In this document: one piece after another, positions 50,065-61,400 of the stretch
Layout: each line of letters begins with the position of its first letter
Numbering within the stretch: position 1 is the first letter of the stretch
Assembly (NCBI GenBank): GCA_964036665.1
Contig: OZ038532.1
Coordinates: forward strand, 15,084,537 to 15,148,536
Direction of reading: 5' to 3'
DNA from: Gordius sp. MW1
Lineage: Eukaryota; Nematomorpha; Gordioida; Gordea; Gordiidae
DNA length: 64,000 nt
Translations under genes and position numbers: made by a program
Notes under the pieces: generated by a model
Database searches by the model: none
What the model was told of the DNA's origin: nothing
What the model saw: the letters and a program-made list of their open reading frames with translations, nothing else

Positions 50065-52156
50065 TTGTTGTATCGCAACGTGAGTGCTTAATTTTTCAAA
50101 AATGCACTATGCGATCATGATTTCAAAGTAATAGTTTTCTGATTCTGATAAATTTTTACTTCATCATGGAAACCACGTCTGAAATCGACAACTTTCATCG
50201 GATGCATACGGTTGAAAGAAAAATATGTGAAAAATTTTGAGGTAAAAATAATTATTTTTTTCGATTCTATGTGAAAGAGCATGAAAAAATATATAAAAGT
50301 AAGCCAATTTGAGAATCCTATTATCCTCGATTCACTTCCGAAAATAGGTTTTAAGAAGCGAGAACTATTAATTTTGACATAAGACAACGTTTTATTGTTG
50401 CGATTAGTTTGTTGTATCGCAACGTGAGTGCTTAATTTTTAAAAATGGCTCTATGATCATGATTTCAAAGTAATAGTTTTTAGATTCTGATAAATTTTTA
50501 CTTGCGATCATAGAAACCACGTCTGAAAACGACAACTTTCATCGGATGCATACGGTTGAAAGAAAAATATGTGAAAAATTTTGGTGTGAAAATATTTATT
50601 TTTTTCGATTCTATGTGAAAGAGCGTAAAAAAATATATAAAAGTAAGCCAATTTGAGAATCCTATTACCCTCGATTGACTTCCGCAAAGAGGTTTTAAGC
50701 TGCGAGAACTATCATTTTGACAAAAGACAACGTTTTATTGTTGCGATTAGTTTGTTGTATCGCAACGTGAGTGCTTAATTTTTCAAAAATGCACTATGCG
50801 ATCATGATTTCAAAGTAATAGTTTTCTAATTCTGATAAATTTTTACTTTTTATCATCGAAACCACGTCTGAAAACGACAACTTTCATCGGATGCATACGG
50901 TTCAAAGAAAAATATGTGAAAAATATTGAGGTAAAAATATTTATTTTTTTCGATTCTATGTGAAAGAGCGTAAAAAAATATATAAAAGTAAGCCAATTTA
51001 AGAATTCTATTACCCTCGATTGACTTCCGCAAAGAGGTTTTAAGCTGCGAGAACTATCATTTTGACAAAAGACAACGTTTTATTGTTGGGATTAGTTTGT
51101 TGTATCGCAACGTGAGTGCTTAATTTTCAAAAATGCACTATGCGATCATGATTTCAAAGTAATAGTTTTCTGATTCTGATAAATTTTTACTTTTTATCAT
51201 CGAAACCACGTCTGAAAACGACAACTTTCATCGGATGCATACGGTTCAAAAAAAAATATGTGAAAAATTTTGAGGTAAAAATATTTATTTTTTTCGATTC
51301 TATGTGAAAGAGCATGAAAAAATATATAAAAGTAAGCCAATTTGAGAATCCTATTACCCTCGATTGACTTCCGCAAAGAGGTTTTAAGCTGCAAGAACTA
51401 TCATTTTGACAAAAGACAACGTTTTGTTGTTGCGATTAGTTTGTTGTATCGCAACGTGAGTGCTTAATTTTTCAAAAATACAATATGCGATCATGATTTT
51501 AAAGTAATAGTTTTCTGATTCTGATAAATTTTTACTTTTTATCATGGAAACCACGTCTGAAAACGACAACTTTCATCGGATGCATACGGTTCAAAAAAAA
51601 ATATGTGAAAAATTTTGAGGTAAAAATATTTATTTTTTTCGATTCTATGTGAAAGAGCATGAAAAAATATATAAAAGTAAGCCAATTTAAGAATCCTATT
51701 ACCCTCGATTTACTTCCGAAAAGAGGTTTTAAGCTGCGAGAACTATCATTTTGACAAAAGACAACGTTTTATTGTTGCGATTAGTTTGTTGTATCGCAAC
51801 GTGAGTGCTTAATTTTTGAAAATGGCTCTATGATCATGATTTCAAAGTAATAGTTTTCAGATTCTGATAAATTTTTACTTGGGATCATAGAAACCACGTC
51901 TGAAAACGACAACTTTCATCGGATGCATACGGTTGAAAGAAAAATATGTGAAAAATTTTGAGGTAAAAATATTTATTTTTTTCGATTCTATGTGAAAGAG
52001 CATGAAAAAATATATAAAAGTAAGCCAATTTGAGAATCCTATTATCCTCGATTTACTTCCGAAAAGAGGTTTTAAGCTGCGAGAACTATCATTTTGACAA
52101 AAGACAACGTTTTATTGTTGCGATTAGTTTGTTGTATCGCAACGTGAGTGCTTAAT
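50065..52156 (+). repeat. Family C 7-monomer HOR, partial copy 3
   Basis: About six monomers collinear with copy 2 at +2,409 bp. It departs at about 52,156, where 'cttaatttttgaaaatggc' is replaced by 'cttaatttttcaaaaatgc'. That is roughly 280 bp before the hAT insertion. Confidence 0.87.
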
Positions 52157-52423
52157 TTTTCAAAAATGCACTATGCGATCATGATTTCAAAGTAATAGTT
52201 TTCTGATTCTGATAAATTTTTACTTTTTATCATCGAAACCACGTCTGAAAACGACAACTTTCCTCGGATGCATACGGTTCAAAAAAAAATATGTGAAAAA
52301 TTTTGAGGTAAAAATATTTATTTTTTTCGATTCTATGTGAAAGAGCGTAAAAAAATATATAAAAGTAAGCCAATTTGAGAATCCTATTACCCTCGATTGA
52401 CTTCCGCAAAGAGGTTTTAAGCT

Positions 52424-52431
52424 GCGAGAAC
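52424..52431 (+). repeat. hAT target-site duplication, left copy
   Basis: The 8-bp sequence GCGAGAAC immediately precedes the transposon and is repeated exactly at 53,544-53,551. Uninterrupted C monomers read 'gctgcgagaactatc', so the empty site is known. Eight-base duplications are characteristic of the hAT superfamily. Confidence 0.95.
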
Positions 52432-52443
52432 TAGAGCCCTGCA
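52432..52443 (+). repeat. hAT left terminal inverted repeat
   Basis: TAGAGCCCTGCA, the perfect reverse complement of 53,532-53,543. It directly abuts the target-site duplication. Confidence 0.93.
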
Positions 52444-52471
52444 CGGGTGACCCGTAACCCGACCCGACCCG

Positions 52472-52506
52472 ACCCGACCCGACCCGAGCGTCGGGTCGGG
52501 TCGGGT
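52472..52506. repeat. GC-rich perfect hairpin near the left end
   Basis: A 16-nt arm at 52,472-52,487 (acccgacccgacccga) is the perfect reverse complement of 52,491-52,506, separated by a 3-nt loop (gcg). Further ACCCG units extend upstream with imperfect pairing. It stands out against the surrounding AT-rich satellite. Confidence 0.85.
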
Positions 52507-52640
52507 TCGGGTTGAAAATTTAAAAACGCTTTCGGGTCGGGTCGGGTTCGGGTTGAAAAATTGAAAACGCTTTCGGGTCGGGTCGGGTTCGGGTTAAAAA
52601 ATTGAAAACGCTTTCGGGTCGGGTCGGATTCGGGTTGAAA
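52491..52640 (+). repeat. Left subterminal repeats (~41 bp) with G-tract motifs
   Basis: Four repeats. The 'acgcttt' mark between units is at 52,526, 52,567 and 52,608 (41-bp spacing). Each repeat carries G3 runs in the pattern gggtcgggtcgggttcggg (first at 52,493-52,511), which fits the G3N1-7 quadruplex consensus. The last copy is altered to 'gggtcggattcggg'. In hAT elements, subterminal repeats are commonly transposase-binding sites; that role is inferred here. Confidence 0.82.
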
Positions 52641-52663
52641 AAAAGTGACTTTGCAGGGCTCTG

Positions 52664-52798
52664 ATGCAGCCTGAAGAGCTTAATGAGCTCTATGATGAGA
52701 TTAGGTTAATAATGAATGATAAAAGCTATGAAAGTCTAAAGGAAAACACAGTGGTTGAAAGTGAGCCACCAAAGGAAATTAATCAGCTAGGTATTTAA
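52664..52798 (+). pseudogene. Possible upstream transposase remnant
   Basis: A 44-codon open frame (MQPEELNELY...NQLGI, then TAA) begins just after the internal terminus. It is in a different frame (-1) from the hAT dimerisation fragment that follows. It is acidic and could be the stretch that preceded the dimerisation domain in the parent transposase, separated by a frameshift, but it has no motif I can name. The ATG may be accidental. Confidence 0.3.
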
Positions 52799-52809
52799 CA
52801 TATAAATTC

Positions 52810-53169
52810 ATGTTAACGTATATTTTAGAAAAGAATGCTAACATGTCTTTTATGGATTTTTCTGGTTGGGAGGAATGTGCGGATGAAAATGTCCAAGAAA
52901 AAGATGAACTTGATGAATATATTCATTATAAACTTACAAAAAAGGATGAAGCATACGACTCATTAGAATGGTGGAGGATATATTCTTATAAATATCCTGT
53001 TTTAGGGTTATTGGCTCGTAAATTTCTGGCCATACCTGCATCCTCTGCGTCCAGCGAGAGATCTTTTTCTACAGCTGGACGAATTTTAGAAGATAGGAGG
53101 TCGAGTTTACGGCCTGAAATTGTAGACGCTATTATATTTATACATAATTATAATAATTCTCTCAAATAA
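52810..53169 (+). pseudogene. hAT transposase C-terminal dimerisation-domain fragment
   Basis: 119 codons; the frame is open without a start codon from 52,783. Visible motifs: acidic 'DELDEY' (residues 32-37), 'LEWWR' (52-56), 'YPVLGLLARKFLAIPASSAS' (62-81), 'SERSFSTAG' (82-90), 'DRRSSLRP' (95-102) and a closing hydrophobic helix (103-112). This order is the signature of the hAT C-terminal dimerisation domain (Dimer_Tnp_hAT, hATC). Full hAT transposases are usually several hundred residues; the BED-type DNA-binding finger and most of the catalytic core are missing. The 3' part is intact and in frame, so a truncated protein is possible, but it would not be expected to catalyse transposition. 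The ATG at 52,810 is the first in frame and its use is unproven. Confidence 0.85.
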
Positions 53170-53170
53170 A
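53165..53170 (+). promoter_or_regulatory. Candidate polyadenylation signal
   Basis: AATAAA overlaps the TAA stop of the transposase fragment and lies in an AT-rich stretch before the right subterminal repeats. It is a plausible relic of the parental transposase 3' end, but in AT-rich sequence the hexamer can arise by chance. Confidence 0.35.
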
Positions 53171-53250
53171 TTTATTATTCAAATTCTTGGCGTCAAATTG
53201 TTTCTGAAAGCTGCCTATTTATTTTGGCAAATCAATTTAAAATATTTAAA

Positions 53251-53531
53251 ACGCTTTCCTATCTGGGCGTTTTTGGGTTGAAAATTTTTTAAACGCTTTC
53301 GGGTCGGGTTCGGGTTGAAATTTTAAAAACGCTTTCGGGTCGGGTTCGGGTTGAAACATTGAAAACGCTTTCGGGTCGGGTCGGGTTCGGGTTGAAAATT
53401 TAAAAACGCTTTCGGGTCGGGTCGGGTTCAGGTTGAAAAATTGAAAACGCTTTCGGGTCGGGTCGGGTTCGGGTTGAAAAATTGAAAACGCTTTCGGGTC
53501 GGGTCGGGTTCGGGTTGAAAAAAAGTGACTT
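53251..53531 (+). repeat. Right subterminal repeats (~41 bp) with G-tract motifs
   Basis: Seven repeats with 'acgcttt' at 53251, 53293, 53329, 53365, 53406, 53447 and 53488 (spacings 42, 36, 36, 41, 41, 41). The 36-bp units have lost one 'gggtc'. The innermost is degenerate ('cctatctgggcgtttttggg'). They are in the same orientation as the left-end repeats, not inverted, although the terminal repeats themselves are inverted. The last is followed by 'aaaaaaagtgac' and the right terminus. Confidence 0.85.
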
Positions 53532-53543
53532 TGCAGGGCTCTA
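53532..53543 (-). repeat. hAT right terminal inverted repeat
   Basis: TGCAGGGCTCTA, the perfect reverse complement of 52,432-52,443. Confidence 0.93.
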
Positions 53544-53551
53544 GCGAGAAC
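53544..53551 (+). repeat. hAT target-site duplication, right copy
   Basis: GCGAGAAC, identical to 52,424-52,431. The C monomer resumes directly with 'tatcattttgac'. Confidence 0.95.
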
Positions 53552-53989
53552 TATCATTTTGACAAAAGACAACGTTTTATTGTTGCGATTAGTTTGTTGT
53601 ATCGCAACGTGAGTGCTTAATTTTTCAAAAATGCACTATGCGATCATGATTTCAAAGTAATAGTTTTCTGATTCTGATAAATTTTTACTTTTTATCATCG
53701 AAACCACGTCTGAAAACGACAACTTTCATCGGATGCATACGGTTGAAAAAAAAATATGTGAAAATTTGAGGTAAAAATATTTATTTTTTTATTTTTTTCG
53801 ATTCTATGTGAAAGAGCATGAAAAAATATATAAAAGTAAGCCAATTTGAGAATCCTATTATCCTCGATTTACTTCCGAAAAGAGGTTTTAAGCTGCGAGA
53901 ACTATCATTTTGACAAAAGACAACGTTTTATTGTTGCGATTAGTTTGTTGTATCGCAACGTGAGTGCTTAATTTTCAAAAATGCACTAT
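53552..53989 (+). repeat. Family C monomers between the hAT element and the long repeats
   Basis: Rest of the interrupted monomer and part of the next. After subtracting the element and one target duplication, the interrupted monomer measures 351 bp. It is slightly long because its T-run is expanded ('tttattttttt' then 'atttttttcg' near 53,781-53,800). Confidence 0.8.
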
Positions 53990-56900
53990 GCGATCATGAT
54001 TTCAAAGTAATAGTTTTCTGATTCTGATAAATTTTTACTTTTTATCATCGAAACCACGTCTGAAAACGACAACTTTCCTCGGATGCATACGGTTCAAAAA
54101 AAAATATGTGAAAAATTTTGAGGTAAAAATATTTATTTTTTTCGATTCTATGTGAAAGAGCGTAAAAAAATATATAAAAGTAAGCCAATTTGAGAATCCT
54201 ATTACCCTCGATTGACTTCCGCAAAGAGGTTTTAAGCTGCGAGAACTATCATTTTGACAAAAGACAACGTTTTATTGTTGCGATTAGTTTGTTGTATCGC
54301 AACGTGAGTGCTTAATTTTTCAAAAATGCACTATGCGATCATGATTTCAAAGTAATAGTTTTCTGATTCTGATAAATTTTTACTTTTTATCATCGAAACC
54401 ACGTCTGAAAACGACAACTTTCATCGGATGCATACGGTTCAAAAAAAAATATGTGAAAAATTTTGAGGTAAAAATATTTATTTTTTTCGATTCTATGTGA
54501 AAGAGCATGAAAAAATATATAAAAGTAAGCCAATTTGAGAATCCTATTACCCTCGATTGACTTCCGCAAAGAGGTTTTAAGCTGCAAGAACTATCATTTT
54601 GACAAAAGACAACGTTTTATTGTTGCGATTATTTTGTTGTATCGCAACGTGAGTGCTTAATTTTTCAAAAATACAATATTATATCATGATTTTAAAGTAA
54701 TTGTTTTCTAATTCTGATAAATTTTTACTTTTTATCATGGAAACCACGTCTGAAAACGACAACTTTCATCGGATGCATACGGTTGAAAGAAAAATATGTG
54801 AAAAATTTTGAGGTAAAAATATTTATTTTTTCGATTTTATGTGAAAGAGCATGAAAAAATATATAAAAGTAAGCCAATTTGAGAATCCTATTATCCTCGA
54901 TTTACTTCCGAAAAGAGGTTTTAAGCTGCGAGAACTATCATTTTGACAAAAGACAACGTTTTATTGTTGCGATTAGTTTGTTGTATCGCAACGTGAGTGC
55001 TTAATTTTTGAAAATGGCTCTATGATCATGATTTCAAAGTAATAGTTTTCAGATTCTGATAAATTTTTACTTGGGATCATAGAAACCACGTCTGAAAACG
55101 ACAACTTTCATCGGATGCATACGGTTGAAAGAAAAATATGTGAAAAATTTTGAGGTAAAAATATTTATTTTTTTCGATTCTATGTGAAAGAGCATGAAAT
55201 AATATATAAAACTAAGTCAATTTGAGAATCCTATTATCCTCGATTTACTTCCGAAAAGAGGTTTTAAGCTGCGAGAACTATCATTTTGACAAAAGACAAC
55301 GTTTTATTGTTGCGATTAGTTTGTTGTATCGCAACGTGAGTGCTTAATTTTTGAAAATGGCTCTATGCGATCATGATTTCAAAGTAATAGTTTTCAGATT
55401 CTGATAAATTTTTACTTGGGATCATAGAAACCACGTCTGAAAACGACATCTTTCATCGGATGAATACGGTTCAAAGAAAAATATGTGAAAAATTTTTAGG
55501 TAAAAATATTTATTTTTTTCGATTCAATGTGAAAGAGCGTAAAAAAATATATAAAAGTAAGCCAATTTGAGAATCCTATTACCCTCGATTGACTTCCGCA
55601 AAGAGGTTTTAAGCTGCGAGAACTATCATTTTGACAAAAGACAACGTTTTATTGTTGCGATTAGATTATCGCAACGTGAGTGCTTAATTTTTCAAAAATG
55701 CACTATGCGATCATGATTTCAAAGTAATAGTTTTCTGATTCTGATAAATTTTTACTTTTCATCATGGAAACCACGTCTGAAATCGACAACTTTCATCGGA
55801 TGCATACGGTTGAAAGAAAAATATGTGAAAAATTTTGAGGTAAAAATAATTATTTTTTTCGATTCTATGTGAAAGAGCATGAAAAAATATATAAAAGTAA
55901 GCCAATTTGAGAATCCTATTATCCTCGATTCACTTCCGAAAATAGGTTTTAAGAAGCGAGAACTATTAATTTTGACATAAGACAACGTTTTATTGTTGCG
56001 ATTAGTTTGTTGTATCGCAACGTGAGTGCTTAATTTTTAAAAATGGCTCTATGATCATGATTTCAAAGTAATAGTTTTCAGATTCTGATAAATTTTTACT
56101 TGCGATCATAGAAACCACGTCTGAAAACGACAACTTTCATAGGATGCATACGGTTGAAAGAAAAATATGTGAAAAATTTTGGTGTAAAAATATTTATTTT
56201 TTTCGATTCTATGTGAAAGAGCGTAAAAAAATATATAAAAGTAAGCCAATTTGAGAATCCTATTACCCTCGATTGACTTCCGCAAAGAGGTTTTAAGCTG
56301 CGAGAACTATCATTTTGACAAAAGACAACGTTTTATTGTTGCGATTAGTTTGTTGTATCGCAACGTGAGTGCTTAATTTTTCAAAAATGCACTATGCGAT
56401 CATGATTTCAAAGTAATAGTTTTCTAATTCTGATAAATTTTTACTTTTTATCATCGAAACCACGTCTGAAAACGACAACTTTCATCGGATGCATACGGTT
56501 CAAAGAAAAATATGTGAAAAATTTTGAGGTAAAAATATTTATTTTTTTCGATTCTATGTGAAAGAGCGTAAAAAAATATATAAAAGTAAGCCAATTTAAC
56601 AATTCTATTACCCTCGATTGACTTCCGCAAAGAGGTTTTAAGCTGCGGGAACTATCATTTTGACAAAAGACAACGTTTTATTGTTGGGATTAGTTTGTTG
56701 TATCGCAACGTGAGTGCTTAATTTTCAAAAATGCACTATGCGATCATGATTTCAAAGTAATAGTTTTCTGATTCTGATAAATTTTTACTTTTTATCATCG
56801 AAACCACGTCTGAAAACGACAACTTTCATCGGATGCATACGGTTCAAAAAAAAATATGTGAAAAATTTTGAGGTAAAAATATTTATTTTTTTCGATTCTA

Positions 56901-58459
56901 TGTGAAAGAGCATGAAAAAATATATAAAAGTAAGCCAATTTGAGAATCCTATTACCCTCGATTGACTTCCGCAAAGAGGTTTTAAGCTGCAAGAACTATC
57001 ATTTTGACAAAAGACAACGTTTTGTTGTTGCGATTAGTTTGTTGTATCGCAACGTGAGTGCTTAATTTTTCAAAAATACAATATGCGATCATGATTTTAA
57101 AGTAATAGTTTTCTGATTCTGATAAATTTTTACTTTTTATCATGGAAACCACGTCTGAAAACGACAACTTTCATCGGATGCATACGGTTCAAAAAAAAAT
57201 ATGTGAAAAATTTTGAGGTAAAAATATTTATTTTTTTCGATTCTATGTGAAAGAGCATGAAAAAATATATAAAAGTAAGCCAATTTAAGAATCCTATTAC
57301 CCTCGATTTACTTCCGAAAAGAGGTTTTAAGCTGCGAGAACTATCATTTTGACAAAAGACAACGTTTTATTGTTGCGATTAGTTTGTTGTATCGCAACGT
57401 GAGTGCTTAATTTTTGAAAATGGCTCTATGATCATAATTTCAAAGTAATAGTTTTCAGATTCTGATAAATTTTTACTTGGGATCATAGAAACCACGTCTG
57501 AAAACCACAACTTTCATCGGATGCATAGGGTTGAAAGAAAAATATGTAAAAAATTTTGAGGTAAAAATATTTATTTTTTTCGATTCTATGTGAAAGAGCG
57601 TGAAAAAATATATAAAAGTAAGCCAATTTGAGAATCCTATTATCCTCGATTTACTTCCGAAAAGAGGTTTTAAGCTGCGAGAACTATCATTTTGACAAAA
57701 GACAACGTTTTATTGCTGCGATTAGTTTGTTGTATCGCAACGTGAGTGCTTAATTTTTGAAAATGGCTCTATGATCATGATTTCAAAGTAATAGTTTTCA
57801 GATTCTGATAAATTTTTACTTGGGATCATAGAAACCACGTCTGAAAACGACAACTTTCATCGGATGCATACGGTTGAAAGAAAAATATGTGAAAAATTTA
57901 GAGGTAAAAATATTTATTTTTTTCGATTCTATGTGAAAGAGCATGAAAAAATATATAAAAGTAAGCCAATTTGAGAATCCTATTATCCTCGATTTACTTC
58001 CGAAAAGAGGTTTTAAGCTGCGAGAACTATCATTTTGACAAAAGACAACGTTCTATTGTTGCGATTAGTTTGTTGTATCGCAACGTGAGTGCTTAATTTT
58101 TGAAAATGTCTCTATGCGATCATGATTTCAAAGTAATAGTTTTCAGATTCTGATAAATTTTTACTTGGGATCATAGAAACCACGTCTGAAAACGACAACT
58201 TTCATCGGATGAATACGGTTCAAAGAAAAATATGTGAAAAATTTTTAGGTAAAAATATTTATTTTTTTCGATTCTATGTGAAAGAGCGTAAAAAAATATA
58301 TAAAAGTAAGCCAATTTGAGAATCCTATTACCCTCGATTGACTTCCGCAAAGAGGTTTTAAGCTGCGAGAACTATCATTTTGACAAAAGACAACGTTTTA
58401 TTGTTGCGATTAGTTTGTTGTATCGCAACGTGAGTGCTTAATTTTTCAAAAATGCACTA
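53990..58459 (+). repeat. Family C long repeat (~4.47 kb, 13 monomers), copy 1
   Basis: Diagnostic variants recur ~4,470 bp later: 'tttcctcgg' (54,074 and 58,544), 'tacaatattatatcatg' (54,672 and 59,142) and the 'ttaagaagcgag' monomer (55,952 and 60,425). It overlaps partly with the 7-mer order but includes additional monomers. One monomer here has a 5-bp loss at ~55,665 inside the dyad loop. Boundaries are approximate. Confidence 0.72.
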
Positions 58460-61400
58460 TGCGATCATGATTTCAAAGAATAGTTTTCTGATTCTGATAA
58501 ATTTTTACTTTTTATCATCGAAACCACGTCTGAAAACGACAACTTTCCTCGGATGCATACGGTTCAAAAAAAAATATGTGAAAAATTTTGAGGTAAAAAT
58601 ATTTATTTTTTTCGATTCTATGTGAAAGAGCGTAAAAAAATATATAAAAGTAAGCCAATTTGAGAATTTTATTACCCTCGATTGACTTCCGCAAAGAGGT
58701 TTTAAGCTGCGAGAACTATCATTTTGACAAAAGACAACGTTTTATTGTTGCGATTAGTTTGTTGTATCGCAACGTGAGTGCTTAATTTTTCAAAAATGCA
58801 CTATGCGATCATGATTTCAAAGTAATAGTTTTCTGATTCTGATAAATTTTTACTTTTTATCATCGAAACCACGTCTGAAAACGACAACTTTCACCGGATG
58901 CATACGGTTCAAAAAAAAATATGTGAAAAATTTTGAGGTAAAAATATTTATTTTTTTCGATTCTATGTGAAAGAGCATGAAAAAATATATAAAAGTAAGC
59001 CAATTTGAGAATCCTATTACCCTCGATTGACTTCCGCAAAGAGATTTTAAGCTGAGAGAACTATCATTTTGACAAAAGACAACGTTTTATTGTTGCGATT
59101 ATTTTGTTGTATCGCAACGTGAGTGCTTATTTTTTCAAAAATACAATATTATATCATGATTTTAAAGTAATAGTTTTCTGATTCTGATAAATTTTTACTT
59201 TTTATCATGGAAACCACGTCTGAAAACGACAACTTTCATCGGATGCATACGGTTGAAAGAAAAATATGTGAAAAATTTTGAGGTAAAAATATTTATTTTT
59301 TTCGATTTTATGTGAAAGAGCATGAAAAAATATATAAAAGTAAGCCAATTTGAGAATCCTATTATCCTCGATTTACTTCCGAAAAGAGGTTTTAAGCTGC
59401 GAGAACTATCATTTTGACAAAAGACAACGTTTTATTGTTGCGATTTGTTTGTTGTATCGCAAAGTGAGTGCTTAATTTTTGAAAATGGCTCTATGATCAT
59501 GATTTCAAAGTAATAGTTTTCAGATTCTGATAAATTTTTACTTGGGATCATAGAAACCACGTCTGAAAACGACAACTTTCATCGGATGCATACGGTTGAA
59601 AGAAAAATATGTGAAAAATTTTGAGGTAAAAATATTTATTTTTTTCGATTCTATGTGAAAGAGCATGAAAAAATATATAAAAGTAAGCCAATTTGAGAAT
59701 CCTATTATCCTCGATTTACTTCCGAAAAGAGGTTTTAAGCTGCGAGAACTATCATTTTGACAAAAGACAACGTTTTATTGTTGCGATTAGTTTGTTGTAT
59801 CGCAACGTGAGTGCTTAATTTTTGAAAATGGCTCTATGCGATCATGATTTCAAAGTAATAGTTTTCAGATTCTGATAAATTTTTACTTGGGATCATAGAA
59901 ACCACGTCTGAAAACGACATCTTTCATCGGATGAATACGGTTCAAAGAAAAATATGTGAAAAATTTTTAGGTAAAAATATTTATTTTTTTCGATTCAATG
60001 TGAAAGAGCGTAAAAAAATATATAAAAGTAAGCCAATTTGAGAATCCTATTACCCTCGATTGACCGCAAAGAGGTTTTAAGCTGCGAGAACTATCATTTT
60101 GACAAAAGACAACGTTTTATTGTTCCGATTAGATTGTTGTATCGCAACGTGTGTGCTTAATTTTTCAAAAATGCACTATGCGATCATGATTTCAAAGTAA
60201 TAGTTTTCTGATTCTGATAAATTTTTACTTTTCATCATGGAAACCACGTCTGAAATCGACAACTTTCATCGGATGCATACGGTTGAAAGAAAAATATGTG
60301 AAAAATTTTGAGGTAAAAATAATTATTTTTTTCGATTCTATGTGAAAGAGCATGGAAAAATATATAAAAGTAAGCCAATTTGAGAATCCTATTATCCTCG
60401 ATTCACTTCCGAAAATAGGTTTTAAGAAGCGAGAACTATTAATTTTGACATAAGACAACGTTTTATTGTTGCGATTAGTTTGTTGTATCGCAACGTGAGT
60501 GCTTAATTTTTAAAAATGGCTCTATGATCATGATTTCAAAGTAATAGTTTTCAGATTCTGATAAATTTTTACTTGCGATCATAGAAACCACGTCTGAAAA
60601 CGACAACTTTCATCGGATGCATACGGTTGAAAGAAAAATATGTGAAAAATTTTGGTGTAAAAATATTTATTTTTTTCGATTCTATGTGAAAGAGCGTAAA
60701 AAAATATATAAAAGTAAGCCAATTTGAGAATCCTATTACCCTCGATTGACTTCCGCAAAGAGGTTTTAAGCTGCGAGAACTATCATTTTGACAAAAGACA
60801 ACGTTTTATTGTTGGGATTAGTTTGTTGTATCGCAACGTGAGTGCTTAATTTTCAAAAATGCACTATGCGATCATGATTTCAAAGTAATAGTTTTCTGAT
60901 TCTGATAAATTTTTACTTTTTATCATCGAAACCACGTCTGAAAACGACAACTTTCATCGGATGCATACGGTTCAAAAAAAAATATGTGAAAAATTTTGAG
61001 GTAAAAATATTTATTTTTTTAGATTCTATGTGAAAGAGCATAAAAAAATATATAAAAGTAAGCCAATTTGAGAATCCTATTACCCTCGATTGACTTCCGC
61101 AAAGAGGTTTTAAGCTGCAAGAACTATCATTTTGACAAAAGACAACGTTTTGTTGTTGCGATTAGTTTGTTGTATCGCAACGTGAGTGCTTAATTTTTCA
61201 AAAATACAATATGCGATCATGATTTTAAAGTAATAGTTTTCTGATTCTGATAAATTTTTACTTTTTATCATGGAAACCACGTCTGAAAACGACAACTTTC
61301 ATCGGATGCATACGGTTCAAAAAAAAATATGTGAAAAATTTTGAGGTAAACATATTTATTTTTTTTGATTCTATGTGAAAGAGCATGAAAAAATATATAA

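Larger units (their letters stand above)
52432..52662 (+). mobile_element. MITE-like short hAT unit at the left end
   Basis: 231 bp that on its own looks like a short non-autonomous element. It has the left terminus, a GC-rich hairpin, four subterminal repeats and then 'gggttgaaaaaaagtgac' followed by 'tttgcagggctct', the same right terminus that closes the full element at 53,512-53,542. The next base is g rather than the terminal a. The bases after it (gatgcagc) do not match the left flank GCGAGAAC, so this unit shows no target duplication of its own. Confidence 0.72.
52432..53543 (+). mobile_element. Composite, non-autonomous hAT-superfamily transposon
   Basis: A 1,112-bp insertion in a C monomer. 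It has perfect 12-bp terminal inverted repeats (tagagccctgca / tgcagggctcta) and an exact 8-bp target duplication. Inside are a GC-rich left end with ~41-bp subterminal repeats, a short coding remnant with a hAT dimerisation domain, an AT-rich spacer with a polyadenylation motif, seven right subterminal repeats and the right terminus. The N-terminal zinc finger and most of the catalytic RNase H-like domain are absent, so it cannot encode its own full transposase. A second copy of the right terminus at ~52,628-52,662 makes it composite. It is the only non-satellite sequence in the window. Confidence 0.93.

Noticed and set aside
52448-53524. Telomere-type repeat in the GC-rich stretch
   Set aside because: The unit gggtc/gggttc within a 41-bp repeat is confined to the two ends of a transposon with a target duplication. 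It is not a terminal or interstitial TTAGGG- or TTAGG-like tract.
53246-53572. 108-codon minus-strand frame with repeated 'PDPKAF'-like units
   Set aside because: It is the translation of the hAT right subterminal DNA repeats and runs over the terminus into the satellite. The protein repeat simply reflects the 36- and 41-bp DNA repeats.
58434-58625. 63-codon plus-strand frame in family C
   Set aside because: Created by a one-base loss in 'tttcaaagaatag' (normally 'tttcaaagtaatag') at about 58,479; equivalent monomers are closed in this frame.
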